Assembly: GCA_002359495.1 (NCBI GenBank)
Contig: DENB01000071.1
Span: forward strand, 54,773 to 74,865
DNA length: 20,093 nucleotides
Origin: Enterobacteriaceae bacterium UBA2655
GTDB lineage: Bacteria > Pseudomonadota > Gammaproteobacteria > Enterobacterales > Enterobacteriaceae
Direction: 5' to 3'
The position numbers and the translations under genes were made by a program. The notes below the pieces were generated by a model. It worked only from the letters and a program-made list of their open reading frames with translations, was not told where the DNA came from and did not search any database. This document shows, piece after piece, positions 1 to 7,191 of this stretch (the first letter of the stretch is position 1; every line of letters starts with the position of its first letter).

Positions 1-1
1 G

Positions 2-523
2 GATGCGGTGATCGCCTGCGTCGGCGGCGGTTCAAACGCCATCGGCATGTTCGCTGATTTTATCGACGACGCCTCGGTGGGTCTGATCGGCGTCGAACCG
101 GCCGGACACGGCATCGAAACCGGCGAACACGGCGCACCGCTGAAGCATGGCCGCGTGGGTATCTATTTTGGCATGAAAGCGCCAATGATGCAGACCGACG
201 AGGGACAGATCGAAGAGTCCTACTCCATCTCCGCCGGACTCGATTTTCCTTCCGTCGGGCCGCAGCATGCGCATCTCAACAGCATCGGCCGAGCGGATTA
301 CGTGTCGATTACCGATGACGAAGCGTTGGAGGCCTTTAAACAGCTTTGCCGCGCCGAAGGCATCGTGCCTGCGCTGGAGTCATCCCATGCGCTGGCTTAC
401 GCGTTGAAACTGGTGCGCGAGAACCCCGATAAAGAGCAGCTGCTGGTGGTTAACCTCTCCGGCCGCGGCGACAAAGACATTTTTACTGTTCACGATATTT
501 TGACAGCGAAGGGAGAAATCTGA
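2..523 (+). CDS. trpB: Tryptophan synthase beta chain, 3' part (partial)
   Basis: The last 173 codons of TrpB; the gene enters from the left edge. TrpB is the PLP enzyme that joins indole to serine to make tryptophan, working as an alpha2-beta2 complex with TrpA. The fragment opens [13 protein letters not shown], and counting back from the family length of 397 puts GGGSN at residues 232-236, the loop that binds the PLP phosphate. NLSGRGDKD near the C-terminus carries the serine (about 377) that contacts the cofactor ring nitrogen. The PLP lysine and the N-terminal half lie outside the window. The stop codon shares one base with the trpA ATG (TGATG), as expected for translational coupling in the trp operon. 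Identification is very secure. Confidence 0.98.
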   Translation, partial: DAVIACVGGGSNAIGMFADFIDDASVGLIGVEPAGHGIETGEHGAPLKHGRVGIYFGMKAPMMQTDEGQIEESYSISAGLDFPSVGPQHAHLNSIGRADYVSITDDEALEAFKQLCRAEGIVPALESSHALAYALKLVRENPDKEQLLVVNLSGRGDKDIFTVHDILTAKGEI

Positions 524-1326
524 TGGAACGTTACGATCGACTGTTTAAACGTCTGTCGGCCAGCAAAGAAGGCGCCTTTGTGCCCTTCGTAACCCTGGGC
601 GATCCCACGCCTGCGCTGTCGCTGCAGATCATCGACGCGCTGGTGGCGGGCGGTGCGGATGCGCTTGAGCTGGGGATCCCGTTCTCCGATCCGCTGGCGG
701 ACGGCCCGACCATTCAGAACGCCACGCTGCGCGCCTTCGCCGGCGGCACCACGACGGCGCACTGCTTCGAGATGCTCGCCGCCGTGCGCGAAAAGTATCC
801 CGATCTGCCGATCGGCCTGCTGATGTACGCCAACCTGGTGTTCAGCAAAGGCATCGACAATTTTTATGCGCAGTGCGCTGAAGTCGGCGTGGATTCGGTG
901 CTGGTCGCCGATGTGCCGGTCGAAGAGTCGGTGCCCTTCCGCCAGGCCGCGATGCGCCATGGCATCGCGCCGATTTTTATCTGTCCGCCGAATGCCGACG
1001 ACGACCTGCTGCGCGAGATCGCTTCGCATGGCCGCGGCTACACTTACCTGCTCTCCCGCGCTGGCGTGACCGGCTCAGAAAATCGCGCCAGCCTGCCGCT
1101 GCAGCATCTAATCACCAGACTGCGTGAGTATCATGCGGCTCCGCCGCTGCAGGGCTTCGGCATTTCCGAACCGGGCCAGGTGAAAGAAGCGATTGCCGCT
1201 GGCGCCGCCGGCGCGATCTCCGGATCGGCGATCGTGAAGATCATAGAACGCCATCATAACCAGCCGGACGTCATGCTGGCTGAGCTGAAAGACTTTGTCA
1301 GCCGACTGAAAGCGGGAACCCGCTGA
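523..1326 (+). CDS. trpA: Tryptophan synthase alpha chain
   Basis: Full-length TrpA of 267 residues (E. coli 268). It cleaves indole-3-glycerol phosphate to indole and glyceraldehyde 3-phosphate and passes indole through a tunnel to TrpB. The TIM-barrel catalytic pair is in place: Glu49 in LELGIPFSD and Asp60 in PLADGP. The phosphate-binding segment GFGISEP and the GAISGSAIV strand near the C-terminus are intact. The ATG overlaps the trpB stop by one base and follows a GGGAG ribosome site within the end of trpB, so the two are almost certainly coupled. It is the last gene of the trp operon; a hairpin follows directly. Confidence 0.99.
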   Translation: MERYDRLFKRLSASKEGAFVPFVTLGDPTPALSLQIIDALVAGGADALELGIPFSDPLADGPTIQNATLRAFAGGTTTAHCFEMLAAVREKYPDLPIGLLMYANLVFSKGIDNFYAQCAEVGVDSVLVADVPVEESVPFRQAAMRHGIAPIFICPPNADDDLLREIASHGRGYTYLLSRAGVTGSENRASLPLQHLITRLREYHAAPPLQGFGISEPGQVKEAIAAGAAGAISGSAIVKIIERHHNQPDVMLAELKDFVSRLKAGTR

Positions 1327-1332
1327 TCGCCT

Positions 1333-1377
1333 CATGCCTTGCCCCGGGGTAAGGCATGCCCGCTCCCCTTATTTTCC
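1333..1377 (+). terminator. Probable trp operon terminator
   Basis: Seven bases after the trpA stop, CATGCCTT (1333-1340) pairs with AAGGCATG (1351-1358), and the inner CCCC/GGGG can extend the stem. The following stretch is pyrimidine-rich (CCCTTATTTTCC) rather than a clean T run, so it may be weaker than a standard intrinsic terminator. Confidence 0.6.
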
Positions 1378-1471
1378 TTTCCGCATTTGTACATTTCTTT
1401 TCTTCTGCACCACACTGTAAACGCGCCGTTATGGTGACGGCGCAACCAGGATTGTGACAGGGAGAAAAACG

Positions 1472-1786
1472 ATGAAATTATTCAGAGTCCTCGCAGCCGC
1501 GCTGATGACAGCGGTCGTGGCACTGACGCTAAGCGCCTGTGCGCCGGGGCCGGCAAAGGAAGGCACCGGCGGCTATATTGACGACACCGTTATCACGACC
1601 AAAGTGAAAACCGAGCTGCTGAAGGACGATGCGTTGAAATCAACCGAAATCAACGTGGAAACCTTTAAAGGCCGCGTGCAGCTGAGCGGCTTCGTCTCGT
1701 CGCCGCAGATGGCCAGCCGCGCGGTGGAGGTGACGCGCCGGGTGCAGGGCGTGACGTCGGTCACGAACAATATGCAGATTAAGTAA
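1472..1786 (+). CDS. Small BON-domain lipoprotein
   Basis: A 104-residue protein. The start at 1472 is preferred over an in-frame GTG at 1454 because AGGGAG (1459-1464) sits 7 bases upstream and the signal peptide then begins MKLFRV. Residues 1-22 form a lipoprotein signal ending in the lipobox LSAC (Cys23). Residue +2 is Ala, not Asp, so outer-membrane sorting is expected. Residues about 37-104 are one BON domain (IDDTVITTKVKTELLKDD, then GRVQLSGFV and VQGVTSVTNNM), the fold found in OsmY and DolP/YraP that is associated with phospholipid binding and envelope integrity. It stands alone between two terminators, where E. coli has yciGFE. The specific role is unknown; an envelope-stress role is inference. 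Confidence 0.88.
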   Translation: MKLFRVLAAALMTAVVALTLSACAPGPAKEGTGGYIDDTVITTKVKTELLKDDALKSTEINVETFKGRVQLSGFVSSPQMASRAVEVTRRVQGVTSVTNNMQIK

Positions 1787-1815
1787 CGCCAGAGATAAAC
1801 CGAAGCAGTAAACAG

Positions 1816-1846
1816 ATAAGGCCGGTCTGACCGGCCTTATTTTTTT
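1816..1846 (+). terminator. Intrinsic terminator after the BON gene
   Basis: An 11-bp perfect stem, ATAAGGCCGGT (1816-1826) and ACCGGCCTTAT (1830-1840), with a 3-base loop and a T6 run. It separates the BON gene from convergent ompW, which stops at 1851. On the minus strand the tail is not T-rich, so it mainly serves the plus strand. Confidence 0.9.
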
Positions 1847-1850
1847 CGCG

Positions 1851-2483
1851 TCAGAAACGGTAGCCGACGCCAAAGAAGAAGACCCAGGGATCGATGCGCG
1901 TATCGATATTCTGCTGCTGGCCGTTCGCCTTGAATTTCACTTCCGTATCGATATCCATATACCAGAGCGAAGCGTTCAGCATCCAGTCGCGGTTGATTTG
2001 GTAATCCAGCCCCACCTGCCCGGCGACGCCCCAGGAATCTTTCACGCTGAGATCGCTCAGGCCCGCCGCGCGACCGGTCTGGTTGAAGCCGTCATCGAAG
2101 AAGGTGGTGTAGTTAATCCCGGCGCCGACGTAAGGGCGAACCTTGCTCTGGCTGTCGAGGAAATAATATTGCGCCATCAGGGTCGGTGGCAACTGATGCA
2201 CCGTCGCCAGCGTGCCTGTCGCCGCCAGTCCAACCTTATGGCGGAACGGCGTTGCCGCCAGCAGCTCGACGCCAATATGATCCGTCGCCATCCAGGTGAA
2301 GGTTAAACCGAGCTGGGTATTGTTGCTGACGTCAAACGATCCCATACCCAGCACATTGTCTGAACCTTCGGTGGGTCGAACCGTCGCGGTGCCGGCGCGC
2401 ATAAAGAAATCCCCCGCCTGGTGCGCCAGCGCCATTCCCGGTAGAAGCAGCGCCATTGCCGCAGCCAGTGTTGCCCGTTTCAT
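1851..2483 (-). CDS. ompW: Outer membrane protein OmpW
   Basis: A 210-residue outer-membrane protein forming an eight-stranded beta barrel with a narrow hydrophobic channel; in enterobacteria it is linked to transport of small hydrophobic compounds, colicin S4 reception and the switch to anaerobiosis. The signal peptide is residues 1-20 (ending MALA), and the mature protein starts HQAGDFFMRAG as in E. coli. Family blocks HLPPTLMAQYYF, RPYVGAGINYTTFF and DPWVFFFGVGYRF are present, with the terminal Phe that BamA recognises. AAGGAG (2489-2494) lies 5 bases before the ATG. A candidate promoter is TTGGCA (2573-2568) with a 17-bp gap to TATTGC (2550-2545), a weak -10. An FNR-like box lies further upstream. 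Confidence 0.97.
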   Translation of the reverse strand: MKRATLAAAMALLLPGMALAHQAGDFFMRAGTATVRPTEGSDNVLGMGSFDVSNNTQLGLTFTWMATDHIGVELLAATPFRHKVGLAATGTLATVHQLPPTLMAQYYFLDSQSKVRPYVGAGINYTTFFDDGFNQTGRAAGLSDLSVKDSWGVAGQVGLDYQINRDWMLNASLWYMDIDTEVKFKANGQQQNIDTRIDPWVFFFGVGYRF

Positions 2484-2618
2484 ACTTGCTCCTTGTCAAA
2501 ATGCGTATTTTATTTTTCGATGTGGAATTTTCAGGAATCTATCGGCAATAAGATCTAACCCGATTTCTGCCAAAAATCATGCGGAACCCTGCCGCTTAAT
2601 GACTTAATAAACAAACAC

Positions 2619-2632
2619 TTGATTTAGATCAG
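2619..2632. promoter_or_regulatory. FNR-like box upstream of ompW
   Basis: TTGATTTAGATCAG matches the FNR consensus TTGAT-N4-ATCAA at 9 of 10 defined positions. It lies between divergent ompW and the cysteine-cluster gene, centred about 142 bases upstream of the ompW ATG. E. coli ompW is known to be FNR-activated from far-upstream sites, so ompW is the likelier target. No -10 fits the standard -41.5 placement for ompW. Binding is inference. Confidence 0.55.
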
Positions 2633-2744
2633 TTTTGTCAGCTGGCAATGTTGAAAAATTGTGCTTGCGGAAACGATGCCGCCTGATTATTTTTTTGCTT
2701 TCGGGTGATTTTGGTTCGAAGTCTCAGGAGCGGCGGGCGATCAA

Positions 2745-3161
2745 ATGAGCGATAATTTCAATCCTTGCATGACCTGTGGCGCCTGCTGCGCCCATTTTCG
2801 CGTCTCTTTTTACTGGGCTGAAGCGGACGACGCCGGCGGCGCAGTGCCTGCCGCGCTCACCGAGCCGCTCAATCTGTTTTTACGCGCGATGCGCGGCACC
2901 AACAGCGCTGCGCCGCACTGCGTGGCGCTGCAGGGCGAAGTCGGCGGCTGCGTCTCCTGCGGCATCTATGCGCAGCGGCCGACCCCCTGTCGGGAATTCA
3001 GCATGTCTGGCGAAAACGGCATCGCCAACGAAGCCTGCGATCGCGCGCGGGCGCGCTATGGCCTGCCGCCGCTTTTTCACGCCGCTTTAACAATGATTAC
3101 TGAAAGTTATGTAAGTCCGGGTGCCAGCGACCGGCCAGACCATGTACAATCGCCGGGTTAA
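2745..3161 (+). CDS. YkgJ-family CxxCxxCC cysteine-cluster protein
   Basis: A 138-residue soluble protein whose N-terminus carries CMTCGACC (Cys8, 11, 14, 15). This CxxCxxCC signature defines the putative zinc- or iron-chelating family that includes E. coli YkgJ and YeiW. Further cysteines are at about 59, 69, 72, 81 and 97, within [28 protein letters not shown] and EACDRAR; the Y-x-x-RP-x-x-C-R-x-F block is typical of the family. No biochemical activity is established. The C-terminal 20 residues are low-complexity and may be dispensable. The best ribosome site (CAGGAG, 2725-2730) is 14 bases from the ATG, unusually far. It lies head-to-tail with yciC 28 bases on. The family is clear; the role and partner metal are unknown. 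Confidence 0.85.
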   Translation: MSDNFNPCMTCGACCAHFRVSFYWAEADDAGGAVPAALTEPLNLFLRAMRGTNSAAPHCVALQGEVGGCVSCGIYAQRPTPCREFSMSGENGIANEACDRARARYGLPPLFHAALTMITESYVSPGASDRPDHVQSPG

Positions 3162-3170
3162 TTAACCCGG
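3153..3170. repeat. Perfect 18-bp palindrome before yciC
   Basis: CCGGGTTAATTAACCCGG reads the same on both strands. It spans the stop codon of the cysteine-cluster gene and ends 19 bases before the yciC ATG. There is no T run after it, so it is not a standard terminator. It could be an operator or a short RNA hairpin near the yciC leader. Confidence 0.6.
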
Positions 3171-3189
3171 TACCATCCAAGGAGTGTAC

Positions 3190-3924
3190 ATGTTTATCAC
3201 GGCAAGCTCGTTATACCGTGACACAGGAAACTTTCTGCGCCATCAGTTCGTTACTGTTTTGCTGATGTCGCTACTGACCTCTTTCATTACGGTCATTATC
3301 GGCCATGCGCTAACGCCTGACGCCGATCAGCTTTCGCTGCTGAGCCAGAGCGATGAGAGCGCTTCATCGCTGTTTGAACTGGTGCAGAATATGTCGCCGG
3401 AACAGCAGCGGGTTCTGCTGCGCGCCTCGGCGGCAGGCACCTTCGCCGCGCTGATCGGCAATACCCTGTTGTTAGGCGGCATGCTCTGCCTGATCCCTAT
3501 GGTCTCTGCCGGCCAGCGCGTCAGCGCCCTGCGCGCTATCGGCGCCTCAGCGCCGCTGCTGCCCAAACTGCTGATTCAGACCTTCCTGATTACCCTGCTG
3601 GTGCAGATCGGCTTTATGGTGCTGATGCTGCCCGGCGTACTGCTCGCGATTTTGCTGTCGCTGGCGCCAGTGATGCTGGTGAGCGAAAAAATGGGCGTTA
3701 TCGGCGCTATGCGCGCCAGTATGCGCATGGCGTGGAAAAACGTCAGGCTGATCGCGCCGGCCATTATTCTCTGGCTGCTGGCGAAAATCGTGCTGATGTT
3801 TTTCTTCTCGTCGCTGTCGGTATTGCCGGCTAACGTCGCTTCCGTGGTGCTGAACGCGCTGGGCAATCTCGTTTCCGCCATACTGATTATCTATCTGTAC
3901 CGGCTTTATATGCTGTTACGTTAA
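3190..3924 (+). CDS. yciC: Inner-membrane protein YciC (UPF0259)
   Basis: A 244-residue polytopic inner-membrane protein (E. coli 247). The ATG at 3190 is chosen because AAGGAG (3179-3184) is 5 bases upstream; an in-frame GTG at 3184 would overlap that site. Conserved blocks [22 protein letters not shown] and [17 protein letters not shown] match E. coli closely. About six hydrophobic helices are visible, including [73 protein letters not shown] and the C-terminal segment before YRLYMLLR. Its biochemical function is not established. It is followed by yciB after 63 bases, and the conserved yciC-yciB-yciA order suggests joint transcription and an envelope role. Confidence 0.95.
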   Translation: MFITASSLYRDTGNFLRHQFVTVLLMSLLTSFITVIIGHALTPDADQLSLLSQSDESASSLFELVQNMSPEQQRVLLRASAAGTFAALIGNTLLLGGMLCLIPMVSAGQRVSALRAIGASAPLLPKLLIQTFLITLLVQIGFMVLMLPGVLLAILLSLAPVMLVSEKMGVIGAMRASMRMAWKNVRLIAPAIILWLLAKIVLMFFFSSLSVLPANVASVVLNALGNLVSAILIIYLYRLYMLLR

Positions 3925-3987
3925 GCGTCCGCGCGTCGGCGCAGGCTGGCGCGCAGGCTTTGCGATTCTGTCCTGACTGGAATTTAT

Positions 3988-4527
3988 ATGAAGCAGTTAC
4001 TCGATTTTCTTCCGCTGGTTGTGTTTTTCGTTTTCTATAAGCTGTACGACATTTTTGTCGCCTCGGGCGCGTTGATTGTCGCCACCGGTCTGGCGCTGGT
4101 CGCAAGCTGGGTGCTTTACCGCAAGCTGGAAAAGATGACTATCGTGACCTTTGTGCTGGTGGCGGTTTTCGGCACCCTGACGCTGGTTTTCCACAACGAT
4201 GAGTTCATCAAGTGGAAAGTGACGGTGATCTACAGCCTGTTCGCCCTTGCGCTGCTCTACAGTCAGTGGTGGATGAAGCAGCCGCTGATTCAAAGCATGC
4301 TGGGCAAAGAGCTGCAGCTGCCCGATCGCACCTGGCGCCGTCTGAACATCGCTTGGGCGATCTTCTTCTTCGCCTGCGGTCTGGCGAATATTTACGTCGC
4401 ATTTTGGTTGCCGCAGGCGTTTTGGGTTAACTTTAAGGTGTTTGGTCTGACCGCGCTGACCCTGCTGTTTACGCTGTTCAGCGGCCTGTATATCTGGCGA
4501 CAGCTGCCGCAACAAGAAGAAAAATAA
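3988..4527 (+). CDS. yciB: Inner-membrane septation protein YciB
   Basis: 179 residues, the same length as E. coli YciB (IspZ/septation protein A family). About five transmembrane helices can be seen, starting with the N-terminal [20 protein letters not shown], which is diagnostic for the family. Also conserved are [18 protein letters not shown] and [22 protein letters not shown]. coli YciB interacts with elongation and division proteins and affects envelope integrity, with synthetic phenotypes with dcrB; the Shigella homologue is needed for septation and intracellular spread. The ribosome site is weak (TGGA about 8 bases before the ATG). It lies downstream of yciC and upstream of yciA in a conserved cluster. 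Confidence 0.97.
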   Translation: MKQLLDFLPLVVFFVFYKLYDIFVASGALIVATGLALVASWVLYRKLEKMTIVTFVLVAVFGTLTLVFHNDEFIKWKVTVIYSLFALALLYSQWWMKQPLIQSMLGKELQLPDRTWRRLNIAWAIFFFACGLANIYVAFWLPQAFWVNFKVFGLTALTLLFTLFSGLYIWRQLPQQEEK

Positions 4528-4532
4528 TTTTC

Positions 4533-4550
4533 GCCCGGCCTGAACCGGGC
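4533..4550. terminator. GC hairpin between yciB and yciA
   Basis: GCCCGG (4533-4538) and CCGGGC (4545-4550) form a 6-bp all-GC stem with a 6-base loop just after the yciB stop. There is no T run on the plus strand (ATTCTGG follows). It could attenuate readthrough into yciA or protect the upstream mRNA end. Confidence 0.4.
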
Positions 4551-4583
4551 ATTCTGGCGTACTGCGCCCTCACCTGCAGAAGA

Positions 4584-5021
4584 ATGGAAGCGATGGACGA
4601 TAAACGTAAGCTGCCGCAAGGCGAAATGGTGCTGCGCACGCTGGCTATGCCGGCCGATACCAATGCCAACGGCGATATTTTCGGCGGCTGGCTGATGTCG
4701 CAGATGGACATGGGCGGCGCGATTCTGGCGAAAGAGATTGCGCAAGGCCGCGTGGTCACGGTGCGTGTCGACGGCATGTCATTTCTTAAACCCGTCGCCG
4801 TCGGCGATGTGGTGAGCTGCCATGCGCGCTGTATTCGCACCGGCAATAGCTCTATGACCATTAACGTGGAGGTGTGGATCAAGAAGGTTTCATCGGAACC
4901 AATTGGCCAAACTTACTGCGCCACCGAAGCGGTATTTATCTATGTCGCTGTAGACAATGAGGGTAAATCGCGGCCGCTTCCGGCGGATAAGGCGAACCTG
5001 AGCGAAGAAACCAAAGCATAA
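4584..5021 (+). CDS. yciA: Acyl-CoA thioesterase YciA
   Basis: A hotdog-fold acyl-CoA thioester hydrolase (145 residues from 4584; 142 if translation starts at the second ATG, 4593; E. coli 132). YciA hydrolyses a broad range of acyl-CoA esters in the cytoplasm. The catalytic segment NANGDIFGGWLMSQMD is intact, with Asp42 (from the first ATG) as the likely catalytic acid. VTVRVDGMSFLKPVAVGDVV and EVWIKKVSSEPIGQ form the remaining family strands. Neither start has a strong ribosome site: AGAAGA lies against the first ATG, and GGAAG is only 2 bases from the second. The C-terminus is slightly longer than in E. coli (NLSEETKA). It converges with tonB. Confidence 0.96.
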   Translation: MEAMDDKRKLPQGEMVLRTLAMPADTNANGDIFGGWLMSQMDMGGAILAKEIAQGRVVTVRVDGMSFLKPVAVGDVVSCHARCIRTGNSSMTINVEVWIKKVSSEPIGQTYCATEAVFIYVAVDNEGKSRPLPADKANLSEETKA

Positions 5022-5022
5022 A

Positions 5023-5046
5023 AAAGGCGGTCGATTGACCGCCTTT
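5023..5046. terminator. Bidirectional terminator between yciA and tonB
   Basis: A 10-bp stem, AAAGGCGGTC (5023-5032) and GACCGCCTTT (5037-5046), with a GATT loop. T-rich tails lie on both strands: TTTCTCTTATT on plus, TTTTTT on minus. E. coli is known to have a shared bidirectional terminator at this same place. Confidence 0.93.
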
Positions 5047-5049
5047 CTC

Positions 5050-5811
5050 TTATTCAATACTGGTTCCGCCTTTAATGCGGAAGACGATGTTCATCGTCAG
5101 GTTCTGTCCCGGGCGCCCGCTCTGGTAACGCCATTTTTTCATCGCCTGTTTAACTTCGCGTTCAAACATATTTCGCGGCTCGGCGGAGAGGATGCGGATA
5201 TTCTCGACCCGCCCCGTGCTGTCGACGTCAAACTGCACGCGCACGCGCCCTTCCACCCGTAAGGCAAAAGCGCGCGCCGGGTAGGAGGGTTTACTGACGC
5301 TCATCGCTTTCGGGCCGTCAGAGACCGTTTTGCTCGGCGCCAGCGACGGGTTCGGCGCGGTAGCGGGTTTGGTCTGCGCGACGGGCGCGTCATTTTTGAA
5401 AGGGTTAGCTTCCTGACGCGGCTCCTGACGTGGTTTCACCTCGCGTTTCGGCTGAATGTGCTTCTTCTCCGGCTTCGGTTTTGGCTTCGGCCGCGGTTTC
5501 GGTTCCGGCTTAGGTATCGGCACCGGCTCCGGTTTCGGCGGCTCAGGAACCGGCTGCGGCTCCGGCACAGGTTCCGGCGTGGGTTCTGCCACCGGTTCCG
5601 GCTCAGGCGGCGGCTGTACCGCAGGCGCCGGTTGCGGCTGTATTTCCGGCGAAACCATGGTTACGCTGATCGGCTGTGACGCTTTCGGGACCTCAAGAAC
5701 CTGATGAAACGAGGCGTAAAGTAACCCGGCAATGGCGCTACCGTGCAGCACAACGGAAAGCAGTACGGAAACAGGCGCACGTTTTGGAAAAGAGGTAGTC
5801 AACGTCGTCAT
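5050..5811 (-). CDS. tonB: Energy-transducing protein TonB
   Basis: A 253-residue TonB. It spans the periplasm and, powered by ExbBD and the proton gradient, energises outer-membrane siderophore and B12 receptors. The start at 5811 gives [11 protein letters not shown], matching E. coli's short cytoplasmic N-terminus; the reading frame runs on to a GTG at 5877, but that would add 22 unlikely residues. The membrane anchor (about 13-33) contains the SxxxH motif (Ser19, His23) needed for ExbB/ExbD coupling. Residues about 55-118 are Pro-Glu then Pro-Lys repeats. The C-terminal domain has [28 protein letters not shown] and INVF-like final strand residues. The residue aligning with E. coli Gln160, in the TonB-box contact region, appears to be Lys (SKPSYP). 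No Shine-Dalgarno is evident. Confidence 0.97.
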   Translation of the reverse strand: MTTLTTSFPKRAPVSVLLSVVLHGSAIAGLLYASFHQVLEVPKASQPISVTMVSPEIQPQPAPAVQPPPEPEPVAEPTPEPVPEPQPVPEPPKPEPVPIPKPEPKPRPKPKPKPEKKHIQPKREVKPRQEPRQEANPFKNDAPVAQTKPATAPNPSLAPSKTVSDGPKAMSVSKPSYPARAFALRVEGRVRVQFDVDSTGRVENIRILSAEPRNMFEREVKQAMKKWRYQSGRPGQNLTMNIVFRIKGGTSIE

Positions 5812-5840
5812 AGCAATCGTGTTAAGAGAGTGAAGCGCCA

Positions 5841-5870
5841 ATATTAAATGCAAATAGCAATCAATTTCAA
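5841..5870 (-). promoter_or_regulatory. tonB promoter with overlapping Fur-like box
   Basis: On the minus strand, TTGAAA (5870-5865) and TAATAT (5846-5841) are 18 bp apart, scoring 5/6 and 4/6 against the sigma-70 consensus. Plus-strand positions 5850-5868 match the 19-bp Fur consensus at 12 positions, covering the spacer and part of the -35. That would allow iron-dependent repression, as known for E. coli tonB. Transcription would start near 5834, giving a leader of about 23 bases. Confidence 0.65.
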
Positions 5871-6012
5871 TAAGCACAGGCTGACGCGGTCGAAACTTCG
5901 CCTCTTTTAACCCATCTTGCGCTCCGTAATTCCTGCTTTATCTTTCGTTTGCACTTCGATCAGCGATCCCTTAACGTGTTGACAAAACTTACGCACTAAC
6001 GGGAGTCCCAAC

Positions 6013-6309
6013 GTGCTTTACGTCATTTATGCCGAAGACAATGCTGATTCACTGGAAAAACGCCAATCTGTGCGCCCCGCGCATCTGGCGCGTTTGCAAC
6101 TCCTGCACGATGAGGGACGTTTAGTGGTCGCCGGCCCGATGCCGGCGGTAGACAGCAACGACCCGGGCGCGGCGGGCTTTACCGGCTCGACGATCATCGC
6201 CGAGTTTTCCTCGCTGGAAGCGGCGCAATCCTGGGCTGAGGGCGATCCCTACATTGCTGCCGGCGTTTATAAGCAGGTTTCGGTAAAACCTTTTAAACGC
6301 ACTTTTTGA
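6013..6309 (+). CDS. yciI: YCII-family protein YciI
   Basis: 98 residues, the same as E. coli YciI, starting MLYVIYAED at a GTG codon with GGGAG (6001-6005) 7 bases upstream. The YCII fold is a small dimeric ferredoxin-like domain with a conserved His-Asp pair suggestive of an enzyme. Here [18 protein letters not shown] holds His24 and Asp33, and [20 protein letters not shown] is the conserved pocket loop. No physiological reaction is established in enterobacteria. It lies next to tonB and transcribes away from it. Confidence 0.96.
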   Translation: MLYVIYAEDNADSLEKRQSVRPAHLARLQLLHDEGRLVVAGPMPAVDSNDPGAAGFTGSTIIAEFSSLEAAQSWAEGDPYIAAGVYKQVSVKPFKRTF

Positions 6310-6391
6310 GGGTTCGCCAGCATAGCTGAATCATCGGTAAAAAAGCGCAGCGGAAACCATAAAGGCACGTAGCGAACGGCAACGCTAAAAA

Positions 6392-6415
6392 AACCGCCCT
6401 GGGGCGGTTCTTTTA
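6392..6415. terminator. Bidirectional terminator after yciI
   Basis: A 7-bp stem, AACCGCC (6392-6398) and GGCGGTT (6403-6409), with a 4-base loop. The plus-strand tail is CTTTTAG; the minus-strand tail is T7 (complement of the A run 6387-6393). The strong minus-strand tail supports a real gene converging from the right (6429-6699). Confidence 0.85.
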
Positions 6416-6428
6416 GACGTTCATGACG

Positions 6429-6699
6429 TTATCTTGCCATGTCTGCCACAGCGCTAAGCCGACACGCCGGGTTTTGTTGAATTCCTTTCCGGGCGATACA
6501 GGCTTCCATCGCAATGCCCCGGGCCGATACGTCCCGCTTCCATCAGCATCGCTTTCAGCACCTCTTCAAATACTTCAGAGCCATGACGATGGCGCATACA
6601 GCTTATATGCTGGGCAACGGTTTCTGCCCGTAAATCGCCACGCAAAGCGGTTATCAGCATAAGCGATGCCCACCTTCTTACCTCCAGATCTGTCAGCAT
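6429..6699 (-). CDS. Small unrecognised protein, possibly frameshifted
   Basis: The ATG at 6699 follows a strong ribosome site, AGGAGG (6709-6704), 4 bases upstream. The first frame runs 81 codons to a TAG at 6454-6456. I do not recognise the protein. Its first 60 residues look like a helical soluble domain (RRWASLMLITALRGDLRAE, EVFEEVLKAMLMEAG). After about residue 57 the sequence turns into proline/serine-rich residues. If one base is skipped in the CCC/GGGG run at 6516-6525, the next frame stays open as RGIAMEACIARKGIQQN and continues to a TAA at 6429-6431, about 20 bases before the terminator. So the gene is either an 81-residue protein or an about 89-residue protein disrupted by one base. 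The coordinates given cover both possibilities. Confidence 0.55.
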
Positions 6700-6744
6700 A
6701 CAACCTCCTCCGATAGTGAAACCTCATCAGATGATGCGTACGCC

Positions 6745-6770
6745 TTTAGCCTGGCATGCAACAGGCTAAA
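6745..6770. repeat. Perfect 9-bp inverted repeat upstream of the small gene
   Basis: TTTAGCCTG (6745-6753) and CAGGCTAAA (6762-6770), with an 8-base loop containing GCATGC. It lies 46 bases upstream of the start at 6699 and directly beside a TATTAT hexamer on the minus strand (6775-6770), a possible -10. It may be an operator or a leader hairpin of that gene. Confidence 0.5.
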
Positions 6771-6983
6771 TAATATGTGATGCAGTTAACAATTTATTCA
6801 GCAGTAATGATTGGCAGGACCGGCGGCTGTCAGCGTAATAAAAAAAAGTAATGTCGGGTAAGGGTCCGGACACGCAAAGGTGATCCTTTTATGTCATGCG
6901 CTTTCCGCAGCCCGTCTATTTTTTGACTAAAGCAGAAGAATGGCCTTGACTGAAAATTAAATTTCAGGATGAGGGCAGCCAAA

Positions 6984-7049
6984 ATGATCGAATTAGTACA
7001 CGTATTATCCGTCAGCCTGATTGTCGGGGGCATTTACTTGATTAAGTAA
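6984..7049 (+). CDS. Candidate 21-residue membrane peptide
   Basis: A 22-codon ORF beginning MIELVH and ending GGIYLIK, with a continuous hydrophobic core (LVHVLSVSLIVGGIYLI) long enough for one membrane helix, an acidic residue near the N-terminus and Lys at the C-terminus. GAGGG (6971-6975) is 8 bases upstream of the ATG, an ordinary spacing. This is the build of known enterobacterial small membrane proteins, but I cannot match it to a named one. It stands alone in a gene-poor stretch, with no clear promoter or terminator. A chance ORF of this length is quite possible. Confidence 0.35.
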   Translation: MIELVHVLSVSLIVGGIYLIK

Positions 7050-7191
7050 CGCTTGTCGCTGTTCGTTAATGCCGACATCAGCAGAACGGCAGGTTGACAG
7101 TTATGCCGGAAACGGAGCGACCCGATAGCTGACGTTCATGGCAGATTTACAAAATATGCATACAGCGCCATGGGGATTTTTATGCGTGACG
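7050..7191. other. Gene-poor stretch between yciI and yciY
   Basis: Together with 6700-6983, this leaves about 0.7 kb between 6310 and 7385 without a convincing gene. It contains only ORFs under 25 codons without good ribosome sites (for example 6780-6851). E. coli has kch, a potassium channel gene, in this interval; no trace of its motifs (such as the TVGYGD filter) is visible in any frame here. Confidence 0.6.

Noticed and set aside
3939..3959. Direct repeat GCGCAGGCT at 12-base spacing between yciC and yciB
   Set aside because: Two copies only, in GC-rich spacer DNA; no structure or known function.
5456..5704. Glycine-rich plus-strand ORF
   Set aside because: It is the complement of the Pro-Glu/Pro-Lys repeats of TonB, which forces Gly/Ser-rich antisense reading.
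5979..5984. Perfect TTGACA upstream of yciI
   Set aside because: No -10 at 16-18 bp, and the site would place the start point at or inside the yciI ribosome site and start codon.
6780..6851. 23-codon ORF starting MQLTIYSAVMIG
   Set aside because: No ribosome site, ends in a poly-A lysine run; likely chance.
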